From: Formicarius rufipectus
Lineage: Eukaryota > Chordata > Aves > Passeriformes > Formicariidae
Direction: 5' to 3'
NCBI GenBank assembly: GCA_013399695.1
Contig: VXAU01001864.1
Coordinates: 1 to 64,000 of the forward strand
DNA: 64,000 nucleotides
Made by a program: the position numbers and the translations under genes. Below are positions 39,201 to 45,775 of the stretch, piece after piece. The first letter of the stretch is position 1. Each line of letters opens with the position of its first letter. The notes under the pieces were generated by a model. The model worked only from the letters and a program-made list of their open reading frames with translations, did not search any database and was not told where the DNA came from.

Positions 39201-40212
39201 TTTTACCAGCATCCCTTGTGTGGGCAGGTCCTTCAGACGAAGAGGACAGCGCGTCGCCAGACCCTCGAGCTGCAGAAGTGTGAGGAAATCCTGGGCAAAC
39301 TGATCAAGTACCGCTTCAGCTGGCCCTTCAGGTGAGGGCAGGTGGCCTCTTCCTCTTCCCCCACAGGCAGGATTGGCCATGGGCAGTGTGGGGGTGTGGG
39401 CTGGCCATGCCACAGTCCTGCCAGATCCAGCTGGGATTCCAAAAGCAAGTTATGGCTGGGAAGAAGCTGCTCCAAAAGGAACTACAGTGTTCTCAGTCCT
39501 CTGCTGGACTGAAGGTGTGGGGGCTCTTCTGTGGTGGTGAGGCAGAGGGTGGCTGAGCTTGGGGAGTGGTGCTCTCTGCAACCCCCCAGTATTTTCAGAG
39601 GACTCAGGCACTGTGGCTGGGGGCATTTAAGAGCCTGCCCTGTGCCTTGGCCAGCTCCCTGGGCTTCTGTCCTTCCCATGGCTGTGCCATGGGGTTGTGA
39701 TGTGTCTGTAGAACTGTCAAGATGCTGCTTGGGCTTCTTGCAGCACTGTGGGGGTAGGGGTGGAGGGGCCCCACTCGTGTGCAGCCCAGCACTGCATGGC
39801 CAGGGCCGGTGTCCCCTGCTATCCCTGTGGCCCTTCCTTCGGCAGGGAGCCAGTGACCACAGAGGAAGCTGAAGACTACTTTGAGGTCATCAGCAACCCC
39901 ATGGACTTCCAGACTATGCAGAGCAAGTGCTCCTGTGGCAACTACCGCTCCGTGCAGGAGTTCCTCTCCGACATGAAGCAAGTGTTCTCCAACGCCGAGC
40001 GCTACAACCAGAACGGGAGTCACGTACTGTCCTGCCTGGAGAAGACAGAGCAGTGTTTGATTGACATGGTGCACAAACACCTGCCAGGCCACACGTATGT
40101 GCGCAGGAAACGCAAGAAGCTCTCTGCCAGGTGCCAGGGACTGGAGGAGCAGGAAGGGGACAGTGAGTCAGAGCCCCTTGAACATTCCCGGGGGCGGAAA
40201 AGGAAGAAATGA
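104..40212 (+). CDS. BAZ1B: BAZ1B (Williams syndrome transcription factor, WSTF), whole coding span of 19 exons
   Basis: The spliced exons are 104-216, 6015-6131, 8210-8354, 8999-9197, 12396-12517, 13321-13518, 14621-16313, 19505-19643, 20078-20208, 20898-21009, 27611-27709, 28132-28309, 28723-28908, 31855-32002, 33470-33617, 35199-35317, 37495-37643, 39228-39331 and 39846-40212. They sum to 4,467 nt, or 1,488 residues plus stop, and the phase is kept at every junction. The protein follows human BAZ1B end to end: WAC domain (about 22-128), kinase-linked region with Cys339 (equivalent to human Cys338), DDT (about 604-668), charged coiled coils, C4HC3 PHD finger (1187-1231), acidic tract (about 1245-1277) and bromodomain (about 1361-1431). 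In the family, BAZ1B pairs with SMARCA5 in the nuclear WICH complex, also joins B-WICH, and phosphorylates H2AX Tyr142. The start has a good Kozak context (GCC before ATG, G after). No frameshift or internal stop is seen. Confidence 0.97.
3749..3930 (-). mobile_element. CR1 LINE 3'-end fragment
   Basis: Starts CATAGAATGGTTTGAG, the reverse complement of the CR1 3' terminus, and runs through the typical CTGCC..GGGCAGGGACACC and CTTCCAGGGATGGGGCAGCC segments. It is 5'-truncated and lies in BAZ1B intron 1. Confidence 0.9.
5087..5413 (+). mobile_element. CR1 LINE 3'-end fragment
   Basis: Runs in CR1 sense direction through the ACAAATTCTTTGCTGTGAGG, GGCAGAGAAGCTGTGGCTGC and AAGGTCCCTTCCAGCCC blocks to the 3' end AACCATTCCACGGTTCTATG. 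It lies in BAZ1B intron 1 in opposite orientation to the copy at 3749. Confidence 0.9.
6015..6131 (+). CDS. BAZ1B: BAZ1B coding exon 2 (WAC domain)
   Basis: Encodes residues 38-77 (EYEARLERYSERIW through EEEQEVAEL), part of the WAC DNA-binding/kinase module. Acceptor ACAG, donor GTAAGT. The preceding intron 217-6014 holds two CR1 fragments (3749-3930 and 5087-5413) and otherwise nothing recognisable. Confidence 0.96.
8210..8354 (+). CDS. BAZ1B: BAZ1B coding exon 3 (WAC domain)
   Basis: Encodes residues 77-125, from LKEEFPIWYEKQVLE to GEECDFE, the end of the WAC domain. The TCAG acceptor joins exon 2 in phase 2; the donor is GTAAGG. Nothing is recognised in the preceding intron 6132-8209. Confidence 0.96.
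8577..8655 (+). mobile_element. Short CR1 3' terminus
   Basis: Contains TTTAAGGTCCCTCCAACCC and AACCATTCCAGGATCCTGGG, the last 80 or so bases of a CR1 copy, in BAZ1B intron 3. Confidence 0.8.
8999..9197 (+). CDS. BAZ1B: BAZ1B coding exon 4
   Basis: Encodes residues 126-192, with VGKEKMLPVKVVKIHPLEK followed by the hydrophilic SPSSDKENS linker. Acceptor TGCAG, donor GTAAGT. This linker is one residue shorter than in human, which brings later residue numbers to human plus one. The preceding intron 8355-8998 holds a short CR1 end at 8577-8655. Confidence 0.96.
11487..11613 (-). mobile_element. CR1 3'-end fragment
   Basis: Begins ATCATGGAATCTTAGAATGG and contains TTGGAAGGGTCC, CAGGGGTACCTTCCACTAGA and CCAGCCTGGCCTTGAATG, the antisense of a CR1 3' end. 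BAZ1B intron 4. Confidence 0.82.
11990..12125 (+). mobile_element. CR1 fragment lacking its 3' terminus
   Basis: Contains TTCTTGCCTGTGAGGGTGGG, GGCAGAGAAGCTGTGGCTGC and GGAAGTGTCCAAGGCCAGG, then stops after CTGGGATGGTGGAAGATGTC without the usual end. BAZ1B intron 4. Confidence 0.85.
12396..12517 (+). CDS. BAZ1B: BAZ1B coding exon 5
   Basis: Encodes residues 192-232 (DRARRSPRKLPTSLKK to NEDK). Acceptor TCAG, donor GTGAGT. The preceding intron 9198-12395 holds two short CR1 fragments in opposite orientation (11487-11613 and 11990-12125). Confidence 0.96.
13321..13518 (+). CDS. BAZ1B: BAZ1B coding exon 6 (WAKZ region)
   Basis: Encodes residues 233-298 (IISNVPADSLVRTERPP to FLLDPHK), nearly identical to human. 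It lies in the N-terminal part linked to tyrosine kinase activity in the family. Acceptor CCAAG, donor GTAAGA. Nothing is recognised in intron 12518-13320. Confidence 0.96.
13590..13740 (-). mobile_element. CR1 fragment, different subfamily
   Basis: Reads ATCATTAGGGTTGGAAAAGC, then CCCCAGCACTGCCAAGGTC and TCCTTTAAATCCTTCCAGAG. This resembles the antisense 3' end of another CR1 subfamily than its neighbours. BAZ1B intron 6. Confidence 0.75.
14207..14465 (+). mobile_element. CR1 3'-end fragment
   Basis: Contains ACAAATTCTTCCCTGTGAGG, AGAGAAGCTGTGGCTGCCCC, a diverged CATGGCAGG block and ends TCCCTTCCAACCCAGGCCAT. It lies in BAZ1B intron 6, about 155 bases before exon 7. Confidence 0.88.
14621..16313 (+). 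CDS. BAZ1B: BAZ1B coding exon 7 (very large exon; kinase Cys, DDT, coiled coils)
   Basis: This 1,693-nt exon encodes residues 299-863, over a third of the protein. It contains LWCHVHL with Cys339, which aligns with human Cys338 needed for H2AX Tyr142 kinase activity. Then follow a basic Lys/Ser linker, a Glu/Lys coiled coil (about 520-580), the DDT domain from LFGDVAMVVEF (about 604-668), the WHIM-type LETSEFFELTPEEKLQIL segment, and a second charged helix. Acceptor TTTTAG, donor GTAAGA. The preceding intron 13519-14620 carries two CR1 fragments in opposite orientation. Confidence 0.97.
17053..17300 (-). mobile_element. CR1 3'-end fragment
   Basis: Starts ATCACAGAATGGTTTAGGC and continues through CTGCCATGGGCAGGGACATC, CTTCCAGGGATGGGGAAGCC and GGATTTCTTCCCG to CCTAAACCTACTC. 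BAZ1B intron 7. Confidence 0.9.
18600..18985 (+). mobile_element. CR1 3' end, about 390 bases
   Basis: One of the two longest CR1 pieces here. It begins in the GGCCTTCCAGTGCCTGAAGG region and runs through AGGAAGTTCTTGGCTGTGAG and GGGCAGAGAAGCTGTGGCTG to CAACCTAAACCATTCTGTGA. BAZ1B intron 7, in opposite orientation to the copy at 17053. Confidence 0.9.
19505..19643 (+). CDS. BAZ1B: BAZ1B coding exon 8
   Basis: Encodes residues 863-909 (EKEAEEERIRRHKAAAEK to GTDRNHN), continuing the charged helix into a highly conserved segment. Acceptor ACAG, donor AG|GTGGGA. The preceding intron 16314-19504 holds CR1 copies at 17053-17300 (minus) and 18600-18985 (plus). Confidence 0.95.
20078..20208 (+). CDS. 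BAZ1B: BAZ1B coding exon 9
   Basis: Encodes residues 909-953: conserved RYWLFSDEVPGLFIEKGWV (WHIM/D-TOX-like part), then a divergent Lys-rich tail after DSIDYRF. Acceptor TGCAG, donor GTATGG. Nothing is recognised in intron 19644-20077. Confidence 0.94.
20898..21009 (+). CDS. BAZ1B: BAZ1B coding exon 10 (variable linker)
   Basis: Encodes residues 953-990. Most of it is a Ser/Lys/Pro linker unlike the human sequence, returning to identity at TTTPKQGQNLW. The frame and the TTGCAG acceptor support it. The preceding intron 20209-20897 contains a 17-base T run at 20559-20575. Confidence 0.92.
21010..27610 (+). other. BAZ1B intron 10 (6.6 kb)
   Basis: The longest intron in the gene, with donor TG|GTAACA and acceptor TTTCAG. 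Reading frames are short on both strands. It holds a possible decayed retrotransposon (about 24,460-25,450), a single unresolved base (N) at 26819, and otherwise nothing I can assign. A 198-codon open frame on the minus strand at 23361-23957 matches no family I know. Confidence 0.85.
24460..25450 (+). mobile_element. Possible DIRS-like retrotransposon relic (RT/RNase H end)
   Basis: The + strand at 24950-25000 reads HLLGIQHGMAGPLSRQF, which resembles the end of the RNase H domain of DIRS-type reverse transcriptases (His-x-x-Gly-x-x-Asn, then Ala-Asp-x-Leu-Ser-Arg), although the Asn and Asp are lost. A frameshifted HEWVL follows at 25009-25023, as in those elements. Weaker similarity (a LLLVPF and later LWS/LN pattern) continues to about 25440. 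The copy is full of stops and frameshifts. Identification is from remembered family patterns only and may be wrong. Confidence 0.33.
27611..27709 (+). CDS. BAZ1B: BAZ1B coding exon 11
   Basis: Encodes residues 990-1023 (FLCDSQKDLDELLDCLHP to KERLEK). Acceptor TTTCAG, donor GTGAGC. It is separated from exon 10 by the 6.6 kb intron 10, the longest in the gene. Confidence 0.95.
28132..28309 (+). CDS. BAZ1B: BAZ1B coding exon 12
   Basis: Encodes residues 1023-1082 (YQDITHSIHLARKQNLGLK to TPEYEAK). Acceptor TTCCAG, donor GTGAGT. Nothing is recognised in intron 27710-28131. Confidence 0.95.
28723..28908 (+). CDS. BAZ1B: BAZ1B coding exon 13
   Basis: Encodes residues 1083-1144 (VYSLESLKDFGECVIALQ to MAEEAK), including a basic KQKRRKH patch that may act in nuclear import. 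Acceptor AACAG, donor GTATTG. Nothing is recognised in intron 28310-28722. Confidence 0.95.
31855..32002 (+). CDS. BAZ1B: BAZ1B coding exon 14 (start of PHD finger)
   Basis: Encodes residues 1145-1194. It ends inside the PHD finger with the first zinc pair, Cys1187 and Cys1190 (CKVC). Acceptor TGCAG, donor GTAACA. The preceding 2.9 kb intron 28909-31854 shows T-rich tracts but no repeat or gene I can name. Confidence 0.96.
33470..33617 (+). CDS. BAZ1B: BAZ1B coding exon 15 (PHD finger)
   Basis: Encodes residues 1194-1243 and completes the C4HC3 PHD finger with Cys1202, Cys1205, His1210, Cys1213, Cys1228 and Cys1231, plus Trp1226 before the last pair. All eight zinc ligands are present. Acceptor CCTAG, donor GTGAGT. 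Nothing is recognised in intron 32003-33469. Confidence 0.97.
35199..35317 (+). CDS. BAZ1B: BAZ1B coding exon 16 (acidic tract)
   Basis: Encodes residues 1243-1283, mostly Glu/Asp with long Glu runs, ending DYEVAGLK as in human (VAGLR). Acceptor TTGTAG, donor T|GTAAGG. Nothing is recognised in intron 33618-35198. Confidence 0.95.
37495..37643 (+). CDS. BAZ1B: BAZ1B coding exon 17
   Basis: Encodes residues 1283-1332, an Arg/Lys/Gln-rich linker (LRPRKAARGKQ to DIDEL) between PHD and bromodomain. Only its ends match human closely. Acceptor TTCCAG, donor GTAAGA. Intron 35318-37494 contains a small GC- and CpG-rich patch at about 36580-36670. Confidence 0.93.
38942..39125 (-). mobile_element. CR1 3'-end fragment
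   Basis: Starts ACACAGAATGGCCTGGGTTA and contains GGGACCTTAAAGATCATC and CTTCCAGGGATGGAGCAGC. It lies in BAZ1B intron 17, close to the acceptor of exon 18. Confidence 0.9.
39228..39331 (+). CDS. BAZ1B: BAZ1B coding exon 18 (start of bromodomain)
   Basis: Encodes residues 1333-1367, starting VLQTKRTARRQTLELQ and ending with the bromodomain WPF shelf (Trp1364-Pro1365-Phe1366). Acceptor GGCAG, donor AG|GTGAGG. Intron 37644-39227 carries a minus-strand CR1 at 38942-39125, only about 100 bases before this exon. Confidence 0.96.
39846..40212 (+). CDS. BAZ1B: BAZ1B coding exon 19 (bromodomain and C-terminus)
   Basis: Encodes residues 1367-1488. It contains the bromodomain core with NPMDF and the expected acetyl-lysine-binding Asn1421 in ERYNQN, then HKHLPGHTYVRRKRKK and a short Ser/Glu tail ending SRGRKRKK before TGA. 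Acceptor GGCAG. Nothing is recognised in intron 39332-39845. Confidence 0.97.
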
Positions 40213-40700
40213 GGGATGGGGAGACTAAGGGGAGAGCCAGAGCTGGAGCAGGCCTTCTGGTGCTGCCGGGCAGCAGGATGGGTTGTCTGGAGGGAGCTGG
40301 GAAGCAGCAGGCACTTCTCTATTAATCCAGCCTTCCCTTTGGCCCGTCCTAGTCTAAATTTTTCTGCAATTTCCTCAAGTATTTGGTCATCCCTTGAGCG
40401 GAGATGACTTACTGCTTCCTGCAAAATCCACAAAGCTCTTCACAAGTCTGTCCTGCCAGGAGGGGAAGGTGGGAGGGCAAGGAGAGGGCCTGGCCAAGCC
40501 TGGCTGGGCAGGGGAGCACCAAGCCTACTGCAGCTCGGGCGCCGTCGGCTTCCTGGGAATGAGCCGCTTCCTGCCCTCCGCGAGCAGCCGGAGCACACTG
40601 GGACTGTCTGCTGCCGGTGATGTGAGCCCAGCAGGGAGGGATCATGTTGCTCCATGGAAGGACTGGGTGCCATCAGGCCAATGAGCTGCTCAGGCTTGTA

Positions 40701-40708
40701 TGTATATA
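40701..40708 (+). promoter_or_regulatory. Pumilio-type element in BAZ1B 3' UTR
   Basis: TGTATATA matches the PUF-protein consensus UGUANAUA exactly and lies in an A/T-rich patch about 490 bases after the stop codon. An eight-base motif can occur by chance, so the role is only a suggestion. Confidence 0.35.
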
Positions 40709-41895
40709 TTTATATGGTGTTAATTCTGAGCCCCAGTGCCGGGGCTGCGTGGGGCGAGCGAGCACTTAATGTGTGCGGCCCTCCGGCTTTCACCAGCATC
40801 CCAACGCCACTGCTCCGAGATGCTCCTGCTTTCCCCTCTCCCTGGGGAGGGATCCCTGGAGGCCTCACTCCGAGGAGGGCTCTGAGCTCAGCTCCTCACC
40901 TGTGCACACCAGGAGGAGGCTCCCTGCTCACCTGGAGCCACCCGCGGTCACATAGCCCTTTGGATGCTCCGAGTGCCAGCAGCAAACTGGAGAGTGTGGG
41001 TGTCTGCACAGCCTGGAGGGAGCTCCAGGGCCAGGGGAGCAGCAGAAACATGTGCTGTGTAACTTTTTAAATTAATTTTCTAGTTGAAAGTGGCTTGTTT
41101 CTAGCTGTGATCTTGTACAAAGAACACCTGTAAGATACCCTTGTCTTGCTTTGGCACATGTACAGTTTATATAAAATCGTGTTTGCTTTCTATTTTCCCC
41201 TTCTTTAAAACTCATTTTCCTACCAGTAGCAGGAGTTACACCAGGGGACTTGTTTGGGAGAGGGGAGTTCCCAGTCCCTCTCAGCCACACTCTCACCATG
41301 TTTTGGAGTAACACCCTCCCTCGTGCTCCCCCACTCAGCCCAATCCTGTGCCACGGCCCAGCACTGGCTCCTGCTGCCCCACATACTGACTTTCCTCATC
41401 CCCTCTCCATCATGACAGGTTTGGATCATACAATCAGGGCTTGAACTTTTTATCCCAGAAGTGTTCAATTTGGAACAAATGGGCCATGGGGCTGCTCAGC
41501 GCTGGTTTTGTGACAAGAAAAGCAAAAGCAGTTGTTACAGCTCCTGGAATTTGAGAAGAAATCATCGATTACAAATTGCAGCCCAGTTTTGTGAACCTTT
41601 TAGGGTTGTTTTTGGTTTGGTTTTGGTTTTTTACAGGTATTTGTTTCAGTTCTGGACTGTCAATGGCTGCAGACAAGGCAGGTTTCTAGCCCCTTCCCTC
41701 TCCCCAGCCTCACTCCCTGCCCCACAGAATAGCACTGACATTTGTATCTCGCACGTTCCTTCAGAGGCTGTTTTGTCCTGTTTCCTAGAGAACTTTTCCT
41801 GCAGGTCCTACATGGTGGAACCTTTGGAACTGTACGTTTTTTTAAAAATCAGTGTCATTTGGGGGGAGGGGGTTTCTGCCAAGGGCTGTACTTGT

Positions 41896-41920
41896 AATAA
41901 ATTGGAAACTCAAGAATAAA
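41896..41920 (+). terminator. BAZ1B: Two poly(A) signals of BAZ1B
   Basis: AATAAA occurs at 41896-41901 and again at 41915-41920, followed within 15-40 bases by a T/GT-rich downstream element (ACTTGTGTTTGTAAAC). This is the classical layout of a cleavage/polyadenylation site, with cleavage expected near 41935-41945. Confidence 0.85.
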
Positions 41921-42833
41921 CATTATGTACTTGTGTTTGTAAACTCTGCTTGTGTGAGTACTTTGCAGGTCCTGGTGGTGGTGTGGGACTCTCTGATGTC
42001 TCACCTTCCCAGAGCCTCCATGCGACATGTCTGGAGGGAGAATGGAGCTGTGGAGCAAGGGGAGAGCAACTCAGGATCAGATCAGCTTCTGCCACCATGC
42101 TGCAGGAACAGGGGACAGGACTGTGCTGTGCCTACCCCTGGATGGAGGGAACAGTCCTGTGGGTCCCTTGTCCTCTGAAGGCTGCCAGTGTGACACTTGT
42201 CCTCCTGCTCCATGCAGGGTGGCACCAGGTACCCCTGGAGGGAGTGATGGGGAGCTGGGGTGTCTGCTCTCTCACCCCAGCATAACCTGGCTGCCCCCAA
42301 AGTCTCTTCCCTCACGTTGGGGTGTTCTGGCAGCAAGGACCATTCCTGTTGTGTCCCAGGCCTCTATCCTGGTCTCCAGCAGCCCAGCAGGGACAGGCAG
42401 AGCTCCAAGGGCAGAATGGCTTGGGATGGTGATGCCCCAGGGCTGCTGACAACCCAAAGCTGTGACAAAAAGAGTTTGGCCAAACCTTTCCCTGTTTCTG
42501 CCCCTGCCATACTGCCAGGAAGAGGGATGGGCTCATGGGTGTCTTCAGGGTCTGAGCTGGGACTGCTGCAGGGCCGGGAAATCCTGATGGGTTTGAGGTT
42601 TTGAAGGCTTTTGGCAATGGACAGGTGCTGTTTTCCCTCGAGAAGGCTCATCCCCTGTCCACAGGAACTGGTTTGGCTTGCTGGCTCAGGACCTTGGTGA
42701 ATCCGAATGTGATTCCAGCTGGGACGTTTCCAGGCCTCAGCACAGAGATCTCTCACCAGCATCTGCTCTGAGACCTTTTCGGAGACTTGCTTTTTATAGC
42801 ACCCCCTCCGTGGCATCGGTGTCCTGTGTGGGG

Positions 42834-42843
42834 CTATAAATAG
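42834..42843 (+). promoter_or_regulatory. MEF2-type / TATA-like site
   Basis: CTATAAATAG fits the MEF2 consensus CTA(A/T)4TAG exactly and is also a good TATA box. No coding region follows it in either direction nearby, so its use is unknown. Confidence 0.3.
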
Positions 42844-43469
42844 GTGTCCCCACACCTGGCAGGGCAGTGCAGGGGCTGGGGACAGTCACTGCTGCCACCT
42901 CCCAGGGGCTGGCTCTGACAAACCCCAGGCTCCTGCAGTGGCTGCAGCTCCCACATGGCCTCGGGAAGAGGGCTGAGCTTGACCCCCCGGGTTTCTTCAT
43001 GGCTTAATTCTTGACAGTGAATTAACAGTTTGGGCAGTGGGGGTTTTAGCACATTCCCAGAGCTCAGCGCCTTTCCTGCTGTTGCTCAGACCTAAGAGTG
43101 TCCATCCGTGTGAGGGTGGGAGGCACAGGGCTCCGCTCCTTCGTGCTCAGGACCTCGAGGTGTCCTGAGCCCATTCCCAGCCAGCGGCAACCCCAACTCA
43201 ACCCTAACCCATCCCACCCTCTGCAACCATCCTATCCCTGCCTTTGAAGCCAGCCCATCCCAACTTCTGCAGCCAATCTATCCCATCCCACCGCATCCCG
43301 ACACATCCTGTCCCAGCCCGGCAGCGGTGCCCAAACCGGGGGCTGCCCTTGCAGAAGGGTTTCCCTCAAGCAGGGGATTTGCTGCTCCTGGGCCTGCCTT
43401 GAGGAGGATGAAGGGGAGATGCAGGGATGAGTTTAGGGTGGGGAACAGCGAGAGAGGCTGAGCCTCCCC

Positions 43470-44060
43470 AGCACGGGGTTGAAAGGGGCTGTGAAAAAAG
43501 TCAGCGGTGTCCCCGGGACGGAGCCCATCCCTGGGGCAGCCCCGCTTTGGGGCAGGCTCCGCGGAGCTGTATCCCGGCCAGTGCCCAGCTTTTGGGACTG
43601 GCAGCCTCCGGTGGAGCCGGCGAGACTGCCGGGGCCGATAGCAGAGGGGTGGTGGGCGCCGGCGGCCCCACTCATGCCCGATAGCAGAGGCCCTTTGGGT
43701 TGGGTTATCTGGGCAAACGCTCCGGAGGCAGCCGCTCCTTGGCAAGCAGCGGGAGCCCAAGGGCAGACTGTCCCCAGGGGTGCCGCCAGCCGGGCACCAG
43801 CGCCGGGCTCCGTGCCTGGCGAGCGAGCCAAAGGTGCACCGAGCTGGCTCCGTGCTCAGCACCGGGGGGGACACCGGCTGCGCTCCCGACACGGGGCCGT
43901 GGCGCTGCGCCCCCTCCCCGGGCAGCCCCCGCCCGGCACCGGCTCCCTGCATGGACTTTGGAGCCTGTCCCGCCGCCAGTATTGACTCTCCTGCCCCGGG
44001 TCACGGCCCTTTTCTCTGCCCAAACAAACCCTCTGGTGGCAGCCGGGGGAGTCCCGGGGG
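43470..44060. other. CpG-rich block without an assigned gene
   Basis: GC-rich sequence with dense CpGs, lying 3.3 kb from the FZD9 start side and 1.5 kb past the BAZ1B poly(A) site. Long overlapping open frames run on both strands, which is a composition effect. It could be an orphan CpG island or merely microchromosome base composition. Confidence 0.4.
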
Positions 44061-45397
44061 TGCAGCCGCCTCCTTCTCCCAGTGCTGGAGCCAGATGGGG
44101 TCCCTGCTCCATCACCATCATCACTGCTACCCCGGGGAAGGGGCTGCGTGCCCACCTGCCCGGCCAGGGGTGCCCAAGCCAGATGCGAGCCCCTCGGTGT
44201 GTCCCCCACCGACACCGCATGGGCACTGGGGGCTCCTTGACACTTCAGCCTCCGGGGGGAGGCAAAGGCTTTGCCCAGCTCAGCCCTACTGCTCCCGTCA
44301 TCCTGGCACCCTGGGGTGGTGCAGGGCACATTAGAGGCACTCTGCCCATCAGTCCCGGCATCGTGGCAGCCCAAAGCCCTGGGTGAGGGGCCCCAAATGC
44401 AGCCCCTGCGCCCACTCTGGCTCCAGGGTGGTTCTTGCCTCTCTCCTCCAGCCGCAGCCTGACAGCCTGAGCCCCGAGGGCTTCACTGGGGCAGGGGTGG
44501 GGGCCGCTGGGGTGGGCAGGGAGCGCCAGTTTGAGTGCTGAAAGGAGGGTCCCTCGCTGGGTTGTTGCTCCCCGGGCGAGGGACTGGGGTCGCACAGACC
44601 CTCCGGGGGGCCCAGCGCTGTCCAACCTGCAGGCTGGCTCATTAACAGCTAATTAGATGATGGACAAGTCTGAGCATCACCAGAGCCGCCTGGCACCAAA
44701 CCCATGCAGGGACAAGATGCCCCCCGGGGGGAGACATCCTGGGGTGACTCGGGGCAAGGTGGGTATCCCCCCACCAGGGCCACCCTGCTGCCTGCCCCGT
44801 GCCCCGCCAGCCTCGGCTCCCCCCGCCAGCCCCGGCAGCACCAGCTGAGGCTTGAATTTCCCTCCGGACAATGGGGAAGGCGAGCTGGGATTGTAACCAG
44901 AACGGAGGATAAATAAAGCTGCCCCGAAGTTTCCATTACCCGCACCTCGGGCTTCTGCGGGGGACATCAAAGCCGAGCCCACTCTGCCCCAAGGTCCCGT
45001 GCCCCCAGCCCATCCTCCTGGCCCCTGGCTTGCCCCTTCGCAGCCCCTCAGCCCGGCAGAGGGGCCCCGGCAGCCGATGGCAGCGACACAAATCACCTTC
45101 AGAGCGCGGAGTGGAAAAGATGATTCCTAAGTGTGACAGCACAGGAAAACCCTTCTCCTCCTTCTCCTCCTCGCCGGGAGGCAGAACCGGCCCCAGGGAA
45201 GCCACGGGGGGAGCTGGATGAAGGGACCCCCAGGTACCACACGCCTGCCAGAGCCAGTGGCACCCCGGCATAGCCCGGCACGGCTTGGCCTGGCACGAGA
45301 GCCCCACCGGGCTCGGGGGGGTTCCCGTGGGGCAGCTCTTGACCCCCTCAAATCCCTGCAAACAGCACCAGGCTCGGTTCAAATAACACATCCAGGG

Positions 45398-45775
45398 TTT
45401 ATTGTTTTTTCCATTCCTCGCAGCTAATGATTAAAAAAAAAATCTAAAATAAATTACAGAATTAAATAAACACGGATGGATTATTCCTCTCCCTGCCCCG
45501 TCCCCTGCCGCCCCCCAAAAGAAAGCGTTAGAAGAGTCACTGGATTTGGCAACAGCAACAACAACAAAACAACCTCTAGGAAAAAGCAGCTACTTGTCAG
45601 TGAGTGGTGCCGGGAGGGGGGTCCCGTGGCCTCGTGTGTCCCCCCTCCCCAAAACCGGCGCGTCCTTCCCCCTTCCCCTCCCCACCACCGCCGCACACCC
45701 CCTGCCCTCGCCCCTTACCCGTGAGGCCGCTTCCCCCGGCGCGGGGAGGGGGGCGTGGGGCAGCCCCCGCCTCCT
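45398..45775 (-). other. FZD9: FZD9 3' untranslated region with poly(A) signal
   Basis: AATAAA on the minus strand lies at 45398-45403 (TTTATT on +), about 370 bases after the FZD9 stop codon, next to T-rich and A-rich tracts. It is the best candidate for the FZD9 poly(A) site. The 3' UTR end is inferred. Confidence 0.55.

Larger units (their letters stand above)
40213..41940 (+). other. BAZ1B: BAZ1B 3' untranslated region
   Basis: About 1.7 kb from the TGA to the probable cleavage site. The sequence becomes A/T-rich towards the end and closes with two canonical poly(A) signals followed by a GT-rich stretch. The exact end is inferred. Confidence 0.8.
41945..45390. other. Intergenic region between the convergent ends of BAZ1B and FZD9
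   Basis: No gene is recognised. Open frames in the right part reach 228 codons but overlap on both strands and reflect GC richness. It holds a MEF2-like site, a degenerate C-rich CATCC tract (about 43180-43330), a CpG-rich block (43470-44060), and a patch at about 44640-45130 that may be a conserved non-coding element. Confidence 0.7.

Noticed and set aside
43180..43330. CCCTAACCC/CATCCC-rich tract, considered as interstitial telomere repeat
   Set aside because: Only one telomere-like word; the rest is degenerate C-rich sequence.
43278..44386. Overlapping frames of 170-228 codons on both strands between BAZ1B and FZD9
   Set aside because: Pro/Ala/Gly/Arg-rich translations with no recognisable domain, and mutually overlapping, so a base-composition effect.
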